NCBI GenBank assembly: GCA_027046265.1
Contig: JALTZF010000130.1
Location: 1-33,310 of the forward strand
Source: Pyrodictiaceae archaeon
GTDB lineage: Archaea > Thermoproteota > Thermoprotei_A > Sulfolobales > Pyrodictiaceae
Length of the DNA: 33,310 nucleotides
Direction of reading: 5' to 3'
In this document: in pieces, positions 15,223-22,849 of the stretch
Position numbering within the stretch: the first letter of the stretch is position 1
Layout of the letters: the number at the start of each line of letters is the position of its first letter
Position numbers and translations under genes: made by a program
Notes under the pieces: model-generated
The model's input: only the letters and a program-made list of their open reading frames with translations
Told to the model about the DNA's origin: nothing
Database searches by the model: none

Positions 15223-16152
15223 TCAAAGTAGTATCTTGTGGCCCTTCTTTCTAGCGATGACTGCACCAATATCTTCATAGTACTTTGTAGAAATAAAGCC
15301 TACCCGTCTTAGCCTCTCAATTACTCCTCGTACTATTGGGCCGTATCCTCTGCCTCTGCTCTTCAAAGGCTTGCCAACGTAGTGGAGCAGTATGCCTCCT
15401 GGTCTAAGCACCCTGTAGAGCTCTCTGTAGAAGTCTTCTGAGTATAACTCACCAGCTATGCTAAATCGTGGAGGATCATGTATTATTCTGTGGAATACGT
15501 TATCTTTTAATAATTTAATAGCGTCTACTGCATCGTTATTTATTATGTGTATCATGTTGTCTTCTAATTGTCTACTATATGGGTTATGTGAAGCCAGAAT
15601 AAGAACATGCCTGCTTACCTCTATGGTGTAAACACGTGCTCCACGTCGTCTTGCTGCAATAGCAGTATACCCTAGCCCTGTACATACATCGAGAACTAGG
15701 TGACCTTTCTTGACGAATAGCAGTGAGACCTTCCTTTCGGCATCTTCTATGGGTGTAAGCCTTATAGTTTGATGCATGAGAATACCGTCTATCATTAGTG
15801 TAACATACTTTGTTCCTGCAGGCTTGTATAGCCTCATGAAGCCATGCTCTGTGTATAAAGCCAAGGGTTTCAGAGGTTCTTCAGGATTATCACAGTATAC
15901 CTTGTACAGGTATGTATAATCTATTCTTTTTAAGTTTATAGTGTTTAAGTTTATTTTTATATTGCAACGTCCATCAGAGAACTTGATGTGTAAGTATTTG
16001 TTTTCTTCGCCTTCTAGAGTTGCATCAGTTATACTCCTAGATTTGCCATACTTTATTGCTCTGAGAATAGCTTCACCATCAACAACGTAAGGGTAATATT
16101 TAAAGTAGTATATCTCTATATTCTTCATGTCATTCACAATTAACTGTCCCAA
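15223..16152 (-). CDS. Predicted SAM-dependent methyltransferase (COG2521 type)
   Basis: A Rossmann-fold methyltransferase of 309 residues. The C-terminal half holds motif [21 protein letters not shown], acidic end of strand 2 [18 protein letters not shown], the catalytic-type motif HDPPRFS and [17 protein letters not shown] resembles the (D/N)PPY of N-methyltransferases and the DPPR of rRNA/tRNA enzymes, so an RNA or small-molecule amine substrate is possible. The N-terminal part (1-120) has a beta-rich domain unlike standard methyltransferases, possibly for substrate binding. The ATG at 16152 opens the frame, and a second ATG is eight codons in. MTA phosphorylase follows directly. Its substrate is unknown. 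Confidence 0.75.
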   Translation of the reverse strand: MGQLIVNDMKNIEIYYFKYYPYVVDGEAILRAIKYGKSRSITDATLEGEENKYLHIKFSDGRCNIKINLNTINLKRIDYTYLYKVYCDNPEEPLKPLALYTEHGFMRLYKPAGTKYVTLMIDGILMHQTIRLTPIEDAERKVSLLFVKKGHLVLDVCTGLGYTAIAARRRGARVYTIEVSRHVLILASHNPYSRQLEDNMIHIINNDAVDAIKLLKDNVFHRIIHDPPRFSIAGELYSEDFYRELYRVLRPGGILLHYVGKPLKSRGRGYGPIVRGVIERLRRVGFISTKYYEDIGAVIARKKGHKILL

Positions 16153-16234
16153 AGAGATTAGTACACTGCTAGAATCCCTAAGTAAGTATTATGTATGTTG
16201 TACGTACAAAGAACATATACTTGAATAAGAGTGT

Positions 16235-16309
16235 GTGATGACTAAGTTGGTTAGTGAAAGTGATGACCACGACTCTCTCTGATGAAGTGATGAAGGAGGT
16301 TTCGTCTGA
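16235..16309 (+). ncRNA. C/D box guide RNA, possibly with three guide modules
   Basis: The canonical core is C GTGATGA (16260-16266), 12-nt guide CCACGACTCTCT, D' CTGA (16279-16282), 4-nt spacer, C' GTGATGA (16287-16293), 12-nt guide AGGAGGTTTCGT, D CTGA (16306-16309). Every box is perfect. Immediately upstream is a third GTGATGA (16235-16241), a 12-nt segment CTAAGTTGGTTA and GTGA (16254-16257), 2 nt before the core C box. A TATA-like CATATACTT at 16214-16222 would start transcription near 16243, which would exclude the extra module. Another, near 16187, would include it. The RNA is antisense to the last 19 codons of the SWIM gene. Confidence 0.85.
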
Positions 16310-16583
16310 CTATACTTTGATACTTTAAGAGAACAGCTATGATATGCTTACAAGTAATCCCCTTAAATATGTAATATGGACATGTACATGAAGCTTTGGC
16401 ATCTCTTATATTGATCGTAACTATGTAAATACGATCATTTGTACCACGCACAACTCCACGTATGACTCCTGGCTCTAACACATCTACGTATATGACTCTA
16501 TGTTGATTTAATATCTTTGCAGCTCTTCCTAAGATAGTATAAGGTTTATACTTAGCAACTTTTCCACTCACTTGGGTCCCCAA
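16251..16583 (-). CDS. Small SWIM zinc-finger protein
   Basis: A 110-residue protein with a SWIM zinc finger CxCx(9)CxH formed by C66, C68, C78 and H80 (ASCTCPYYIFKGITCKH). It is preceded by a beta-rich segment (VIRGVVRGTNDRIYIVTINI) typical of SWIM proteins. Stand-alone SWIM proteins (Sws1/Shu-like) are linked to RadA/Rad51 paralogues in recombination, and archaeal versions are known, so a role in DNA repair is possible but inferred. Residues 92-110 (LLHHFIRESRGHHFH and neighbours) are encoded on the strand opposite the C/D RNA. Their His-rich character follows from the box sequences. The start is divergent from the UbiA gene, 32 bp away. Confidence 0.75.
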   Translation of the reverse strand: MGTQVSGKVAKYKPYTILGRAAKILNQHRVIYVDVLEPGVIRGVVRGTNDRIYIVTINIRDAKASCTCPYYIFKGITCKHIIAVLLKYQSIVRRNLLHHFIRESRGHHFH

Positions 16584-16615
16584 GATGTACGCTTGCTGCT
16601 AGGAAGAGCGAAAAT

Positions 16616-17536
16616 GTGGGGTGGCCGAATCTATTGGGGTTCATGGAAAAGCTAGGTGCGCTTATAGAACTCATACGGTTACATAACCTCTTAGTAGCAG
16701 CATTAACTACATTAATAGGTTACACTGCAGTTTCTGTCTATAGTTCCACCTCATTGTTCGATTATCCTTATACACTCTACGTTGTGCTAGTAGTTGTACT
16801 TGTCGCGGCTGGAGGATATGTTATAAATGACTACTATGATATTGATACAGATAAGCTCGCAAAACCTTGGCGACCAATACCATCGGGGAGGATTTCCCGT
16901 AAACAAGCGCTCATTATGGCATGGATATTATTCTTATCAGGTATAATGCTCTCCTTCGTATTAGACCTTGTCATCTTTATATTTACAGTCGTTAATGCTC
17001 TCTTAGTGTATGAGTATTCGAGATGGATAAAGAGAACGGGGTTTCCAGGCAACCTAGTTGTTGCATTAAACTCTTCTGCTACAATACTAATGGGTGTGTT
17101 AGCTAAATCATTACTACTTAAAATAGAAATCCCCATTGTTACGTTAATACCTGCAGTAATAAGCTTCTTACTCGTCTTAGGAAGAGAAATAGTTAAAGGA
17201 ATTGAGGATTATTATGGCGATAAAGAGTCTTGTTACCTAACTATTCCAGTATCATTGGGTGTATGCAAAGCATCAAAGATAGCCTCGCTAATATTAGTGG
17301 GAGTCATAATAGTTAGTCCTATTCCGTATCTTTATGGTGGGTATAATATCCTGTACATGGTTCTCGCCCTCTTTGTTGATGCTATCATTATAAACACTAT
17401 AGTGTCATATGCTAGGTTCTGGCATGATTGTAGTATGAGGCAATTGATAAAGGTAAGTTCTACAATGAGGTCAAGGCTGAAAGTGGCCTTTCTCATTGGC
17501 TCTCTTGCCTTCATATTTGGTGTTATACCTATTTGA
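16616..17536 (+). CDS. UbiA-family prenyltransferase, probable DGGGP synthase
   Basis: Integral membrane prenyltransferase that adds the second geranylgeranyl chain to GGGP to form digeranylgeranylglyceryl phosphate. It has about eight or nine hydrophobic helices. The first Asp-rich motif is NDYYDIDTDKLAKPWRPIPSG (residues 75-95) and the second is EIVKGIEDYYGDKE, together typical of the archaeal DGGGP synthase branch (NDxxDxxxD and DxxGD). Length (306) is normal. The GTG at 16616 has AGGAAG about 10 nt upstream, and an ATG nine codons in (16643) is a reasonable alternative. The other UbiA branches (heme O, menaquinone) are less likely because of the RPIPSG motif and the lipid genes nearby. 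Confidence 0.87.
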   Translation: MGWPNLLGFMEKLGALIELIRLHNLLVAALTTLIGYTAVSVYSSTSLFDYPYTLYVVLVVVLVAAGGYVINDYYDIDTDKLAKPWRPIPSGRISRKQALIMAWILFLSGIMLSFVLDLVIFIFTVVNALLVYEYSRWIKRTGFPGNLVVALNSSATILMGVLAKSLLLKIEIPIVTLIPAVISFLLVLGREIVKGIEDYYGDKESCYLTIPVSLGVCKASKIASLILVGVIIVSPIPYLYGGYNILYMVLALFVDAIIINTIVSYARFWHDCSMRQLIKVSSTMRSRLKVAFLIGSLAFIFGVIPI

Positions 17537-17570
17537 AGGAATGCTCTATGCAGGTGTTTATGGTTGATTA

Positions 17571-18281
17571 TTAACATGTCCATGCCAGGGATTCAGTGAG
17601 GTCGGTGTTCTTCACAGGCTTGAGGCCTCGGCTTAGAGTAGCTTCATCATACTCTTCATGTGCTCTACAGGATGTTGCAAGTAGGGTTGCGAGTATACGT
17701 TTTAGCCTCTCAAGGCTTTGTTTTGCGAAGTAAATGTACTCATTCAGAAGATCCACTATAAGCTCATAATTGTTCACCAGCTTTTCTCCTTTATAAAACA
17801 GTGGTATATCTATCCGTGTAGTTCCAATAACCCTTACATGGAGGAAATTGTTGGCTGAAGTAGCATAGCAAGAATACTTAAAGCCTGCAAGACTAGTAGC
17901 CCTCACTATCTGTCTAGCACAGCCAACTGAGCATGTATATAGCGTTAGAATTGGTGGTTGCACACTTACCCATACAAACTTAGCACCTAAGCTCTTGGAG
18001 ATATTTACAGCATGGATAAACTCATTAAATTTAATGGGTCTATGCCATTTCGCTACAATTGTGCCTGCATACTTGTCCTTAGGATTAGGAGCAGCAATCA
18101 ATACTATTCTTCCACTACAACTGCTAGTTGTGACTATGTGTTTGCACGAATTTAACTTTACTAGTATCGTTAAAATATCAGGATCTACTACTCCTTGTCC
18201 TGCTTCCTTTAATAAGCGTGAGATATACCTTCTTCGTAAGAGCTTCCACATATTTGTCCTACATGGCTTAGTAGTGCTCAC
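17571..18281 (-). CDS. taw3: tRNA wybutosine-synthesising protein Taw3 (TYW3 homologue)
   Basis: SAM-dependent N4-methyltransferase step in the synthesis of wyosine derivatives at G37 of tRNA-Phe. The 236-residue protein has the TYW3 hallmark TTSSCSGRI (residues 51-59), HRPIKFNEFIHAV, GAKFVWVSVQPPILTLYTCS and GFKYSCYATSANNFLHVRVIGTTRIDIPL. It starts with GTG and overlaps the preceding orphan gene by 14 bp, which indicates translational coupling. The C-terminal 30 residues are not conserved-looking, and their coding sequence contains a C/D RNA candidate (17593-17650) on the same strand. No other wybutosine genes (Trm5, Taw1, Taw2) are in the window. Confidence 0.88.
   Translation of the reverse strand: MSTTKPCRTNMWKLLRRRYISRLLKEAGQGVVDPDILTILVKLNSCKHIVTTSSCSGRIVLIAAPNPKDKYAGTIVAKWHRPIKFNEFIHAVNISKSLGAKFVWVSVQPPILTLYTCSVGCARQIVRATSLAGFKYSCYATSANNFLHVRVIGTTRIDIPLFYKGEKLVNNYELIVDLLNEYIYFAKQSLERLKRILATLLATSCRAHEEYDEATLSRGLKPVKNTDLTESLAWTC
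17593..17650 (-). ncRNA. Candidate C/D box guide RNA inside the end of taw3
   Basis: On the minus strand the spacing is strikingly regular. C ATGATGA (17650-17644) is followed by 12-nt guide AGCTACTCTAAG, D' variant CCGA (17631-17628), a 12-nt spacer, C' variant GTGAAGA (17615-17609), 12-nt guide ACACCGACCTCA and perfect D CTGA (17596-17593). The whole 58-nt unit lies within the last 27 codons of taw3, in sense orientation. C/D RNAs overlapping gene ends are known in crenarchaea. C and D are perfect, and the inner boxes each have one mismatch. Confidence 0.5.
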
Positions 18282-19017
18282 TATCTACACCACAAGTGTA
18301 TAATACACCTAAGTAAGCTGCAAGCCGCAAAAGGGGATGAGAGTCTATAACGTTAAAACCTATAACTATCGCCTCGCCTAAGCCAGTTACAACACTTATT
18401 AGTGGTGCACCGTCTACCGTCAAGAGTGGGAATAAAAGTTGTGACCGTGGACCTATAAGCGTGTACAAGTCTTTCACGCAAACACTAAAATGAGGCTTTC
18501 CTACAACGCCTGCTGGGTGCAAAGGGTTAGGAGTAGATAAATTTCCACAAATGAATTCTATTCTATCAATTTCCATACCATCCACGCCATCATCTAGCAC
18601 TACAACCCCCTTGGTCCCTGTCTTAAGAGTCCTCTCTATAACTTCATAATATGGATGACTCTCAACGCTAAATCCTATAGATCTCAACAGCGCTGAAACA
18701 ACTCCTACACTATCATGTATAATACATTTCAATCCAGGCTTCACAACCCTACCAGGAACCCATACATCTTCTGCAAGCTTAACCTCAGAGTTAATATTAG
18801 TGCATTTATGAGAACACAACACGCTTCCTGTCCCTATAGTATAATCAATAACAATGTTCCCATAACTTACCGATGCCACAAAAGGCGAACCAGCCACCAC
18901 ACAGAAACATTCATGGCTCTTGCTGCTTGTTAATAGTAAGAAATCATCTATTGACTCGGGATTATTCAATAAACGTTCTATAGGCAATATGGGCGAACCC
19001 AGCTGCATTGTGGGCAT
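18268..19017 (-). CDS. Hypothetical protein, coupled upstream of taw3
   Basis: I do not recognise this 249-residue protein. It is predicted alpha/beta, with eight cysteines or more (ECFCVV, VLCSHKC, GLKCII, FICGN, VCVKD, LYTCG). The middle holds KGVVVLDDGVDGMEIDRIEFI. The C-terminal segment GEAIVIGFNVIDSHPLLRLAAYLG loosely resembles the last strands of class I glutamine-amidotransferase-like (BPL-N/ThuA-like) domains, but I see no catalytic Cys-His-Glu set. No membrane segments or signal peptide. ATG start with GAGGGA 7 nt upstream. It overlaps taw3 by 14 bp and shares its transcript, so a link to tRNA modification is possible but unproven. Confidence 0.6.
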   Translation of the reverse strand: MPTMQLGSPILPIERLLNNPESIDDFLLLTSSKSHECFCVVAGSPFVASVSYGNIVIDYTIGTGSVLCSHKCTNINSEVKLAEDVWVPGRVVKPGLKCIIHDSVGVVSALLRSIGFSVESHPYYEVIERTLKTGTKGVVVLDDGVDGMEIDRIEFICGNLSTPNPLHPAGVVGKPHFSVCVKDLYTLIGPRSQLLFPLLTVDGAPLISVVTGLGEAIVIGFNVIDSHPLLRLAAYLGVLYTCGVDSEHY

Positions 19018-19282
19018 CGAGTTTTCCCTCAGCAGCCTGGTTATCTATCATCCTAGCAATACACTACCTTAGTCAACCCTTACATGGATCTTCATCGGCC
19101 ATATTATAGCTCTTTGGTATCTTCACTCTCTTAAGTGTTATCTGTATCATTGGATGCATGTATACTACTGCTGGTAAGCTAGGGCAAATGCTAAAGTCTG
19201 CCATGGTTATGGTGTTCTCGCCAATATGGTGTAGTTTTAATTAAATGACGATAGTGTATAGAGATACTTAAGGGTATTTAGT

Positions 19283-19699
19283 TTGGGAAAAAGGTGGATA
19301 AAAAAGCGTGAATTTGTTATATACTATCTGTTATGGAAGAAGTATAGGGATAATTGTGTTAATAGAGGTGAGGCTCTAGATTTTGTATCAGAAATTGTTG
19401 GAAGCAAGAAGACTGCAAGGAACATCGTAAGTGTACTTATTAAAAGGGGTTTTCTGAGACGTTGTGACACTATTAGTTATCGCGTTATTAGCTTTGAAGA
19501 AGCTTTTATGACTAGCGTAATAAGTTATGTGCTTCAAAGGCTAAAAAGACTAGGGAAAATAAGCGAATACACTATTAACAGCGCCGATAAAAACATAATA
19601 ATATACACAAACAGAGAGAAATGCAGTAAACTTACAAGCTTCTTTGATGCAGTAAAACAAGAAGGATGGACTATCAATTGTGTGGAAAGTATGAGCTAA
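19283..19699 (+). CDS. Small winged-helix-like protein
   Basis: A 138-residue basic protein. Residues 8-60 read like a winged helix: FVIYYLLWKKYRDNC, GEALDFVSEIVGSKKTARNIVSVLIKRGFLRR, then DTISYRVISFEEA as wing. The second half (VISYVLQRLKRLGKIS, NIIIYTNREKC, FFDAVKQEGW) is alpha/beta, with no motif I recognise. It begins with TTG at 19283, and there is no clear ribosome binding site. TATA-like sequences (TTTAATTAAATG near 19238 and GATACTTAAGG near 19264) lie just upstream, so it may have a very short leader. It could be a transcription factor or a conserved crenarchaeal orphan. Confidence 0.6.
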   Translation: MGKRWIKKREFVIYYLLWKKYRDNCVNRGEALDFVSEIVGSKKTARNIVSVLIKRGFLRRCDTISYRVISFEEAFMTSVISYVLQRLKRLGKISEYTINSADKNIIIYTNREKCSKLTSFFDAVKQEGWTINCVESMS

Positions 19700-19743
19700 A
19701 GAAGAGGGACTGGGTTAGTGATCTTTTAATTTGTTCTCTCACG

Positions 19744-20130
19744 TCAACTTTCTTCGTAAATCTCAATTATCACTCTTGCCTTTACACGATCTTTTTCGAA
19801 AGGTGGTGGTGTTTCTCCTAGATCTACAGCTACCGTAACTGGATTACCTAGACTATCAGCAAACCTTACCTCAGCAACATAACGCTTACGTGGACCACTC
19901 TCAAAGGCTTTTAAGACAGCCTCATATATCCTGCTTAGAGCCATCTGTAAGGCTATAGGGCTTGAGAAGTCCTCAGGTCTTAGTTGGATGGCTTGTAAAC
20001 CCTGTAATACTTGGCCTATTCTTGCTTCTCCCTCAAATATTGCTAATCTCTTTACTTCTTCTTCACTTGTAGTTCTATCGTTCTTACTACTGCTCTCCAA
20101 TTCTCCCACCTGTCCCTTTACTCTTATCAA
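19744..20130 (-). CDS. Conserved-looking hypothetical protein divergent from nop5
   Basis: A 128-residue protein I cannot name. It starts with a polar, acidic stretch (VGELESSSKNDRTTSEEEVKRL). A helical segment follows (IGQVLQGLQAIQLRPEDFSSPIALQMALSRIYEAVLKAF). A C-terminal beta sheet (KRYVAEVRFADSLGNPVTVAVDLGE, RVKARVIIEIYEE) ends the protein. No catalytic or metal-binding residues stand out, and there is no membrane segment. The gene is divergent from nop5 with about 90 bp between their starts. It therefore shares the promoter region of the C/D RNP genes, which hints at co-regulation. Confidence 0.6.
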   Translation of the reverse strand: MIRVKGQVGELESSSKNDRTTSEEEVKRLAIFEGEARIGQVLQGLQAIQLRPEDFSSPIALQMALSRIYEAVLKAFESGPRKRYVAEVRFADSLGNPVTVAVDLGETPPPFEKDRVKARVIIEIYEES

Positions 20131-20150
20131 GTAGAGCGTTCTGTAGCTTG

Positions 20151-20163
20151 AAATACTTATATA
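20151..20163 (+). promoter_or_regulatory. TATA box of nop5
   Basis: AAATACTTATATA lies about 60 nt before the TTG start at 20220, predicting transcription from near 20182 and a leader of about 38 nt containing the strong ribosome binding site. This supports the shortened nop5 start, since 20148 would lie upstream of transcription. Confidence 0.55.
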
Positions 20164-20219
20164 GTCTCCTCTCTGCTACGTTTTTGAAAGGGATAAAACA
20201 AGAGGAGGTAATAGATACG

Positions 20220-21461
20220 TTGAAGGTCTACATTGTTGACTATTTCACAGGAAGCTATGTGTTAGATGAGAAGAAAGACATTATAGACTTTGAGCATGCA
20301 CCACGCAACCTTGACGACATGGTTGAGGAGGCGCTCAAGATCGAGCGTGGTGAGCCTTCAGCGGCATACCTAAGGCTACTTGAGAAGCTAAAGGAGCGTG
20401 GTGTAAGCAGCCTTGTTGTTGAGACTACGGAGTATGCAAAGGTAGCCTCTGCTAAGGGTTTTGATGTGGTTGTTGAGCCAGCAAACGAGGTTGCGCGATA
20501 CTTTAGGCTACATGCTGAAGAAATAACTATACAGACTGGCTTTGTAAAATCTGTTGAGGAATTCCAGAAGCTTATTCATGAGTTTACAATTGAACTTACA
20601 CGGAGGAAGCTACGTAGGGCAGCGCAAAAGCGTGATCTCCTGGCAGCACAAGCTATACGCGCCATCGACGATATTGACAAGACAACAAACCTCTTTGCTG
20701 CAAGAATAAGAGAGTGGTATAGCTTGCACTTCCCAGAATTGGATGACCTTGTTAGGGAACATGAGGACTATATTCGCATAGTTGCAGAACTTGGACATAG
20801 GGACAACATTACTATGGAAAACCTTACCAAATTGGGATTCAGCGAGGAGAAGTCTAAAAAGATTGCAGAAGCAGCTACCAAGAGCATGGGTGCCGATTAT
20901 CCAGAGTTCGACATTGAGCCCATCCAAAGGCTCGCAAGGATAACTCTAGACCTTTACAGACTCCGTCGTGACTTAGCAGACTACATTTCACAAGTAATGA
21001 AGGAGGTAGCACCAAATATCACAGCACTAGTTGGGCCTTTACTAGGTGCCAGGCTCATCAGCCTAGCTGGTAGCCTTGAAGAGTTAGCGTATCTGCCAGC
21101 TAGCACAATACAAGTGCTTGGCGCAGAGAAAGCGTTATTCAGAGCCCTCCGGACTGGTGGAAAACCGCCCAAGCACGGTGTTATATTCCAGTTTCCAGAT
21201 ATACATAGAAGCCCACGTTGGCAGCGTGGCAAGATAGCACGTGCGCTTGCCGCTAAGCTCGCCATAGCTGCTAAGGTAGACTTCTTTACGGGAAGATTTA
21301 TAGGTGATAAACTAAGGGAGGCCCTAAGAAAGCGCATTGAAGAAATAAAGAGGATATACAAGAAGCCTCCAAAGAGAAAGAAGGAGGAGATCAAACCTGT
21401 AAGACCACGTGCCAAGCCTAGAAGAGGAAGAAGAAGCAAAGGTAAAGGTAAAAAGAAATAA
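20220..21461 (+). CDS. nop5: Nop5/Nop56-type core protein of C/D box sRNPs
   Basis: Scaffold protein of the box C/D ribonucleoprotein that places fibrillarin on guide RNA bound by L7Ae, directing 2'-O-methylation. The 413-residue protein begins KVYIVDYFTGSYVLDE. A long coiled coil follows around RIREWYSLHFPELDDLV and the Nop RNA-binding domain: PNITALVGPLLGARLISLAGSLEELAYLPASTIQVLGAEKALFRALRTG, PPKHGVIFQFPDIH, WQRGKIARALAAKLAIAAKVDFF. A Lys/Arg-rich tail (KKPPKRKKEEIKP to the end) is usual. The frame is open from 20148, but the TTG at 20220 follows GAGGAGGT at 20200-20207 and matches the family N-terminus. Fibrillarin follows 96 bp downstream. Confidence 0.95.
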   Translation: MKVYIVDYFTGSYVLDEKKDIIDFEHAPRNLDDMVEEALKIERGEPSAAYLRLLEKLKERGVSSLVVETTEYAKVASAKGFDVVVEPANEVARYFRLHAEEITIQTGFVKSVEEFQKLIHEFTIELTRRKLRRAAQKRDLLAAQAIRAIDDIDKTTNLFAARIREWYSLHFPELDDLVREHEDYIRIVAELGHRDNITMENLTKLGFSEEKSKKIAEAATKSMGADYPEFDIEPIQRLARITLDLYRLRRDLADYISQVMKEVAPNITALVGPLLGARLISLAGSLEELAYLPASTIQVLGAEKALFRALRTGGKPPKHGVIFQFPDIHRSPRWQRGKIARALAAKLAIAAKVDFFTGRFIGDKLREALRKRIEEIKRIYKKPPKRKKEEIKPVRPRAKPRRGRRSKGKGKKK

Positions 21462-21514
21462 AATTGTAAAATTGCATACACTACTGTTTTAGCTCTAATT
21501 CGAAATACATCACA

Positions 21515-21524
21515 TACTTAAATA
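21515..21524 (+). promoter_or_regulatory. TATA box of the fibrillarin gene
   Basis: TACTTAAATA lies about 38 nt before the fibrillarin ATG, so the gene has its own promoter even though it follows nop5. GGGGGTGA at 21544-21551 is the ribosome binding site. Confidence 0.5.
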
Positions 21525-21557
21525 ATTATTGGATTGCGCCTATGGGGGTGATATACT

Positions 21558-22262
21558 ATGAGCGAAGTAGTTAATGTATACGAACATGAAATCTACAAAC
21601 GTGTATATGTTGTTGAGCTTGATGACGGATCAACTAGGATAGCAACAGTAAATCTCGCTCCAGGAAGAAGAGTTTACGGAGAAAGACTCTTCAAGTGGGA
21701 AGACATTGAACTCCGTGAATGGAATCCTTATCGTAGTAAGCTTGGTGCAGCTTTACTGAAGGGCATAGAAGAATTACCCATTAGAGAGGGGCATAGAATA
21801 CTATACTTGGGTGCTGCTACTGGTACAACATCAAGCCATGTATCAGACATAGTAGGCCCTACCGGGCGTGTATACGCTCTAGATGTAGCGCCACGTGTAA
21901 TGAGGGAACTTATTGCTGTGTGCGAAACTAGGCCAAACATGTTTCCGATACTTGCTGATGCACGTAAACCCCACGAATATAGGCACATAGTAGAGCTTGT
22001 AGACGGAATTTATGCCGATGTTGCTCAGCCCGATCAAGCATCCATTGTTGCAGAGAATGCTGAGTTCTTCTTAAAGGATGAAGGATATCTCTTGCTAGCT
22101 ATAAAAGCACGAAGTATAGATGTGACAAGAGAGCCTAGTGAGGTATTTAAACAACAAATAGATATACTTAAGGAAAGAGGATTTGAAATAGTTGACATGG
22201 TACACCTAGAGCCCTTCGACAAAGATCATGCTATGGTTTATGCAAAGTACCATAAAAAATAA
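21558..22262 (+). CDS. flpA: Fibrillarin-like rRNA/tRNA 2'-O-methyltransferase
   Basis: Catalytic subunit of the box C/D sRNP, which transfers a methyl group from SAM to the ribose 2'-OH opposite the guide. The product has 234 residues. The N-terminal domain ends ELREWNPYRSKLGAALLKG. The SAM site follows (ILYLGAATGTTSSHVSDIVGPTGRVYALD), then PILADARKPHEY, DGIYADVAQPDQASI and LLLAIKARSID. Together these give the K-D-K-(E/H)-type catalytic arrangement of fibrillarin. The ATG start has a strong GGGGGTGA site and its own TATA box. It sits directly after nop5, the usual archaeal arrangement. Several guide RNA candidates in this window would be its partners. Confidence 0.96.
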   Translation: MSEVVNVYEHEIYKRVYVVELDDGSTRIATVNLAPGRRVYGERLFKWEDIELREWNPYRSKLGAALLKGIEELPIREGHRILYLGAATGTTSSHVSDIVGPTGRVYALDVAPRVMRELIAVCETRPNMFPILADARKPHEYRHIVELVDGIYADVAQPDQASIVAENAEFFLKDEGYLLLAIKARSIDVTREPSEVFKQQIDILKERGFEIVDMVHLEPFDKDHAMVYAKYHKK

Positions 22263-22405
22263 GGGATAGAAGTTTTGACCTTAGCTAGGGTATAGTATTA
22301 ATTATCACAACATACATAATAACACAATAATACAATATTTTTAGTTGTCTTCAAGATAATTGACAGAGGCTTCAGCTAATCAGATATCCAAGGTATGAAT
22401 GAGTA

Positions 22406-22849
22406 ATGATACACGACTACAATAACAATAGCCGTCTACTTGAGTTTATTTATAAGAAGATATATGCTGATAAGAAGTTATTTGAATCTCTTCGTCCAGC
22501 GGAATATAGGAGATTAGTAGAATTGATAGATGATCCAGTGCCAGGTGTTAAATTAGTTTCTGGCGACTTTCATAGGTTTAATATTGATGAGCTAAGAAAG
22601 CTCTATAATAAGTTGCCTTGGTATCTTCGAGGTCTGGTGCTTCTACCTTTCGTCTTTGTTTACAGAAAAGAGGACTATTATGCATACTATAAGCTCATAA
22701 CGCCAAGCAAGTGGACAAAAAGAGTTATAGGCTACATATTGAGCGGTGATTACACTAAGGAGGTTAATGAGTTAAAGCCAAGTGAAATGATGATGTTATT
22801 AAGAGAGTTCAAGACACTCACAATAATACTAATTGAAATTAACGTATAG
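22406..22849 (+). CDS. UPF0216 / DUF61 family protein
   Basis: Conserved archaeal protein of unknown function, 147 residues. The block LVELIDDPVPGVKLVSGDFHRFNIDELRKLYNKLPWYLRGLVLLPFVFVYRKE corresponds to the family pattern in which a short beta hairpin with a DG-like turn precedes an ELxxLxxxLPxxxxxxLxLP segment. The C-terminal KLITPSKWTKRVIGYIL is also typical. The N-terminus is Asn-rich (YNNNSR). ATG start, about 140 bp after fibrillarin. The context of RNA-processing genes suggests but does not show an RNA-linked role. No catalytic residues can be named. Confidence 0.7.
   Translation: MIHDYNNNSRLLEFIYKKIYADKKLFESLRPAEYRRLVELIDDPVPGVKLVSGDFHRFNIDELRKLYNKLPWYLRGLVLLPFVFVYRKEDYYAYYKLITPSKWTKRVIGYILSGDYTKEVNELKPSEMMMLLREFKTLTIILIEINV

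Noticed and set aside
19028-19098. Possible minus-strand C/D RNA before the orphan upstream of taw3
   Set aside because: Boxes CCGATGA, TTGA and AGGATGA are all imperfect and the guides are 15 nt. Only the D box is canonical.
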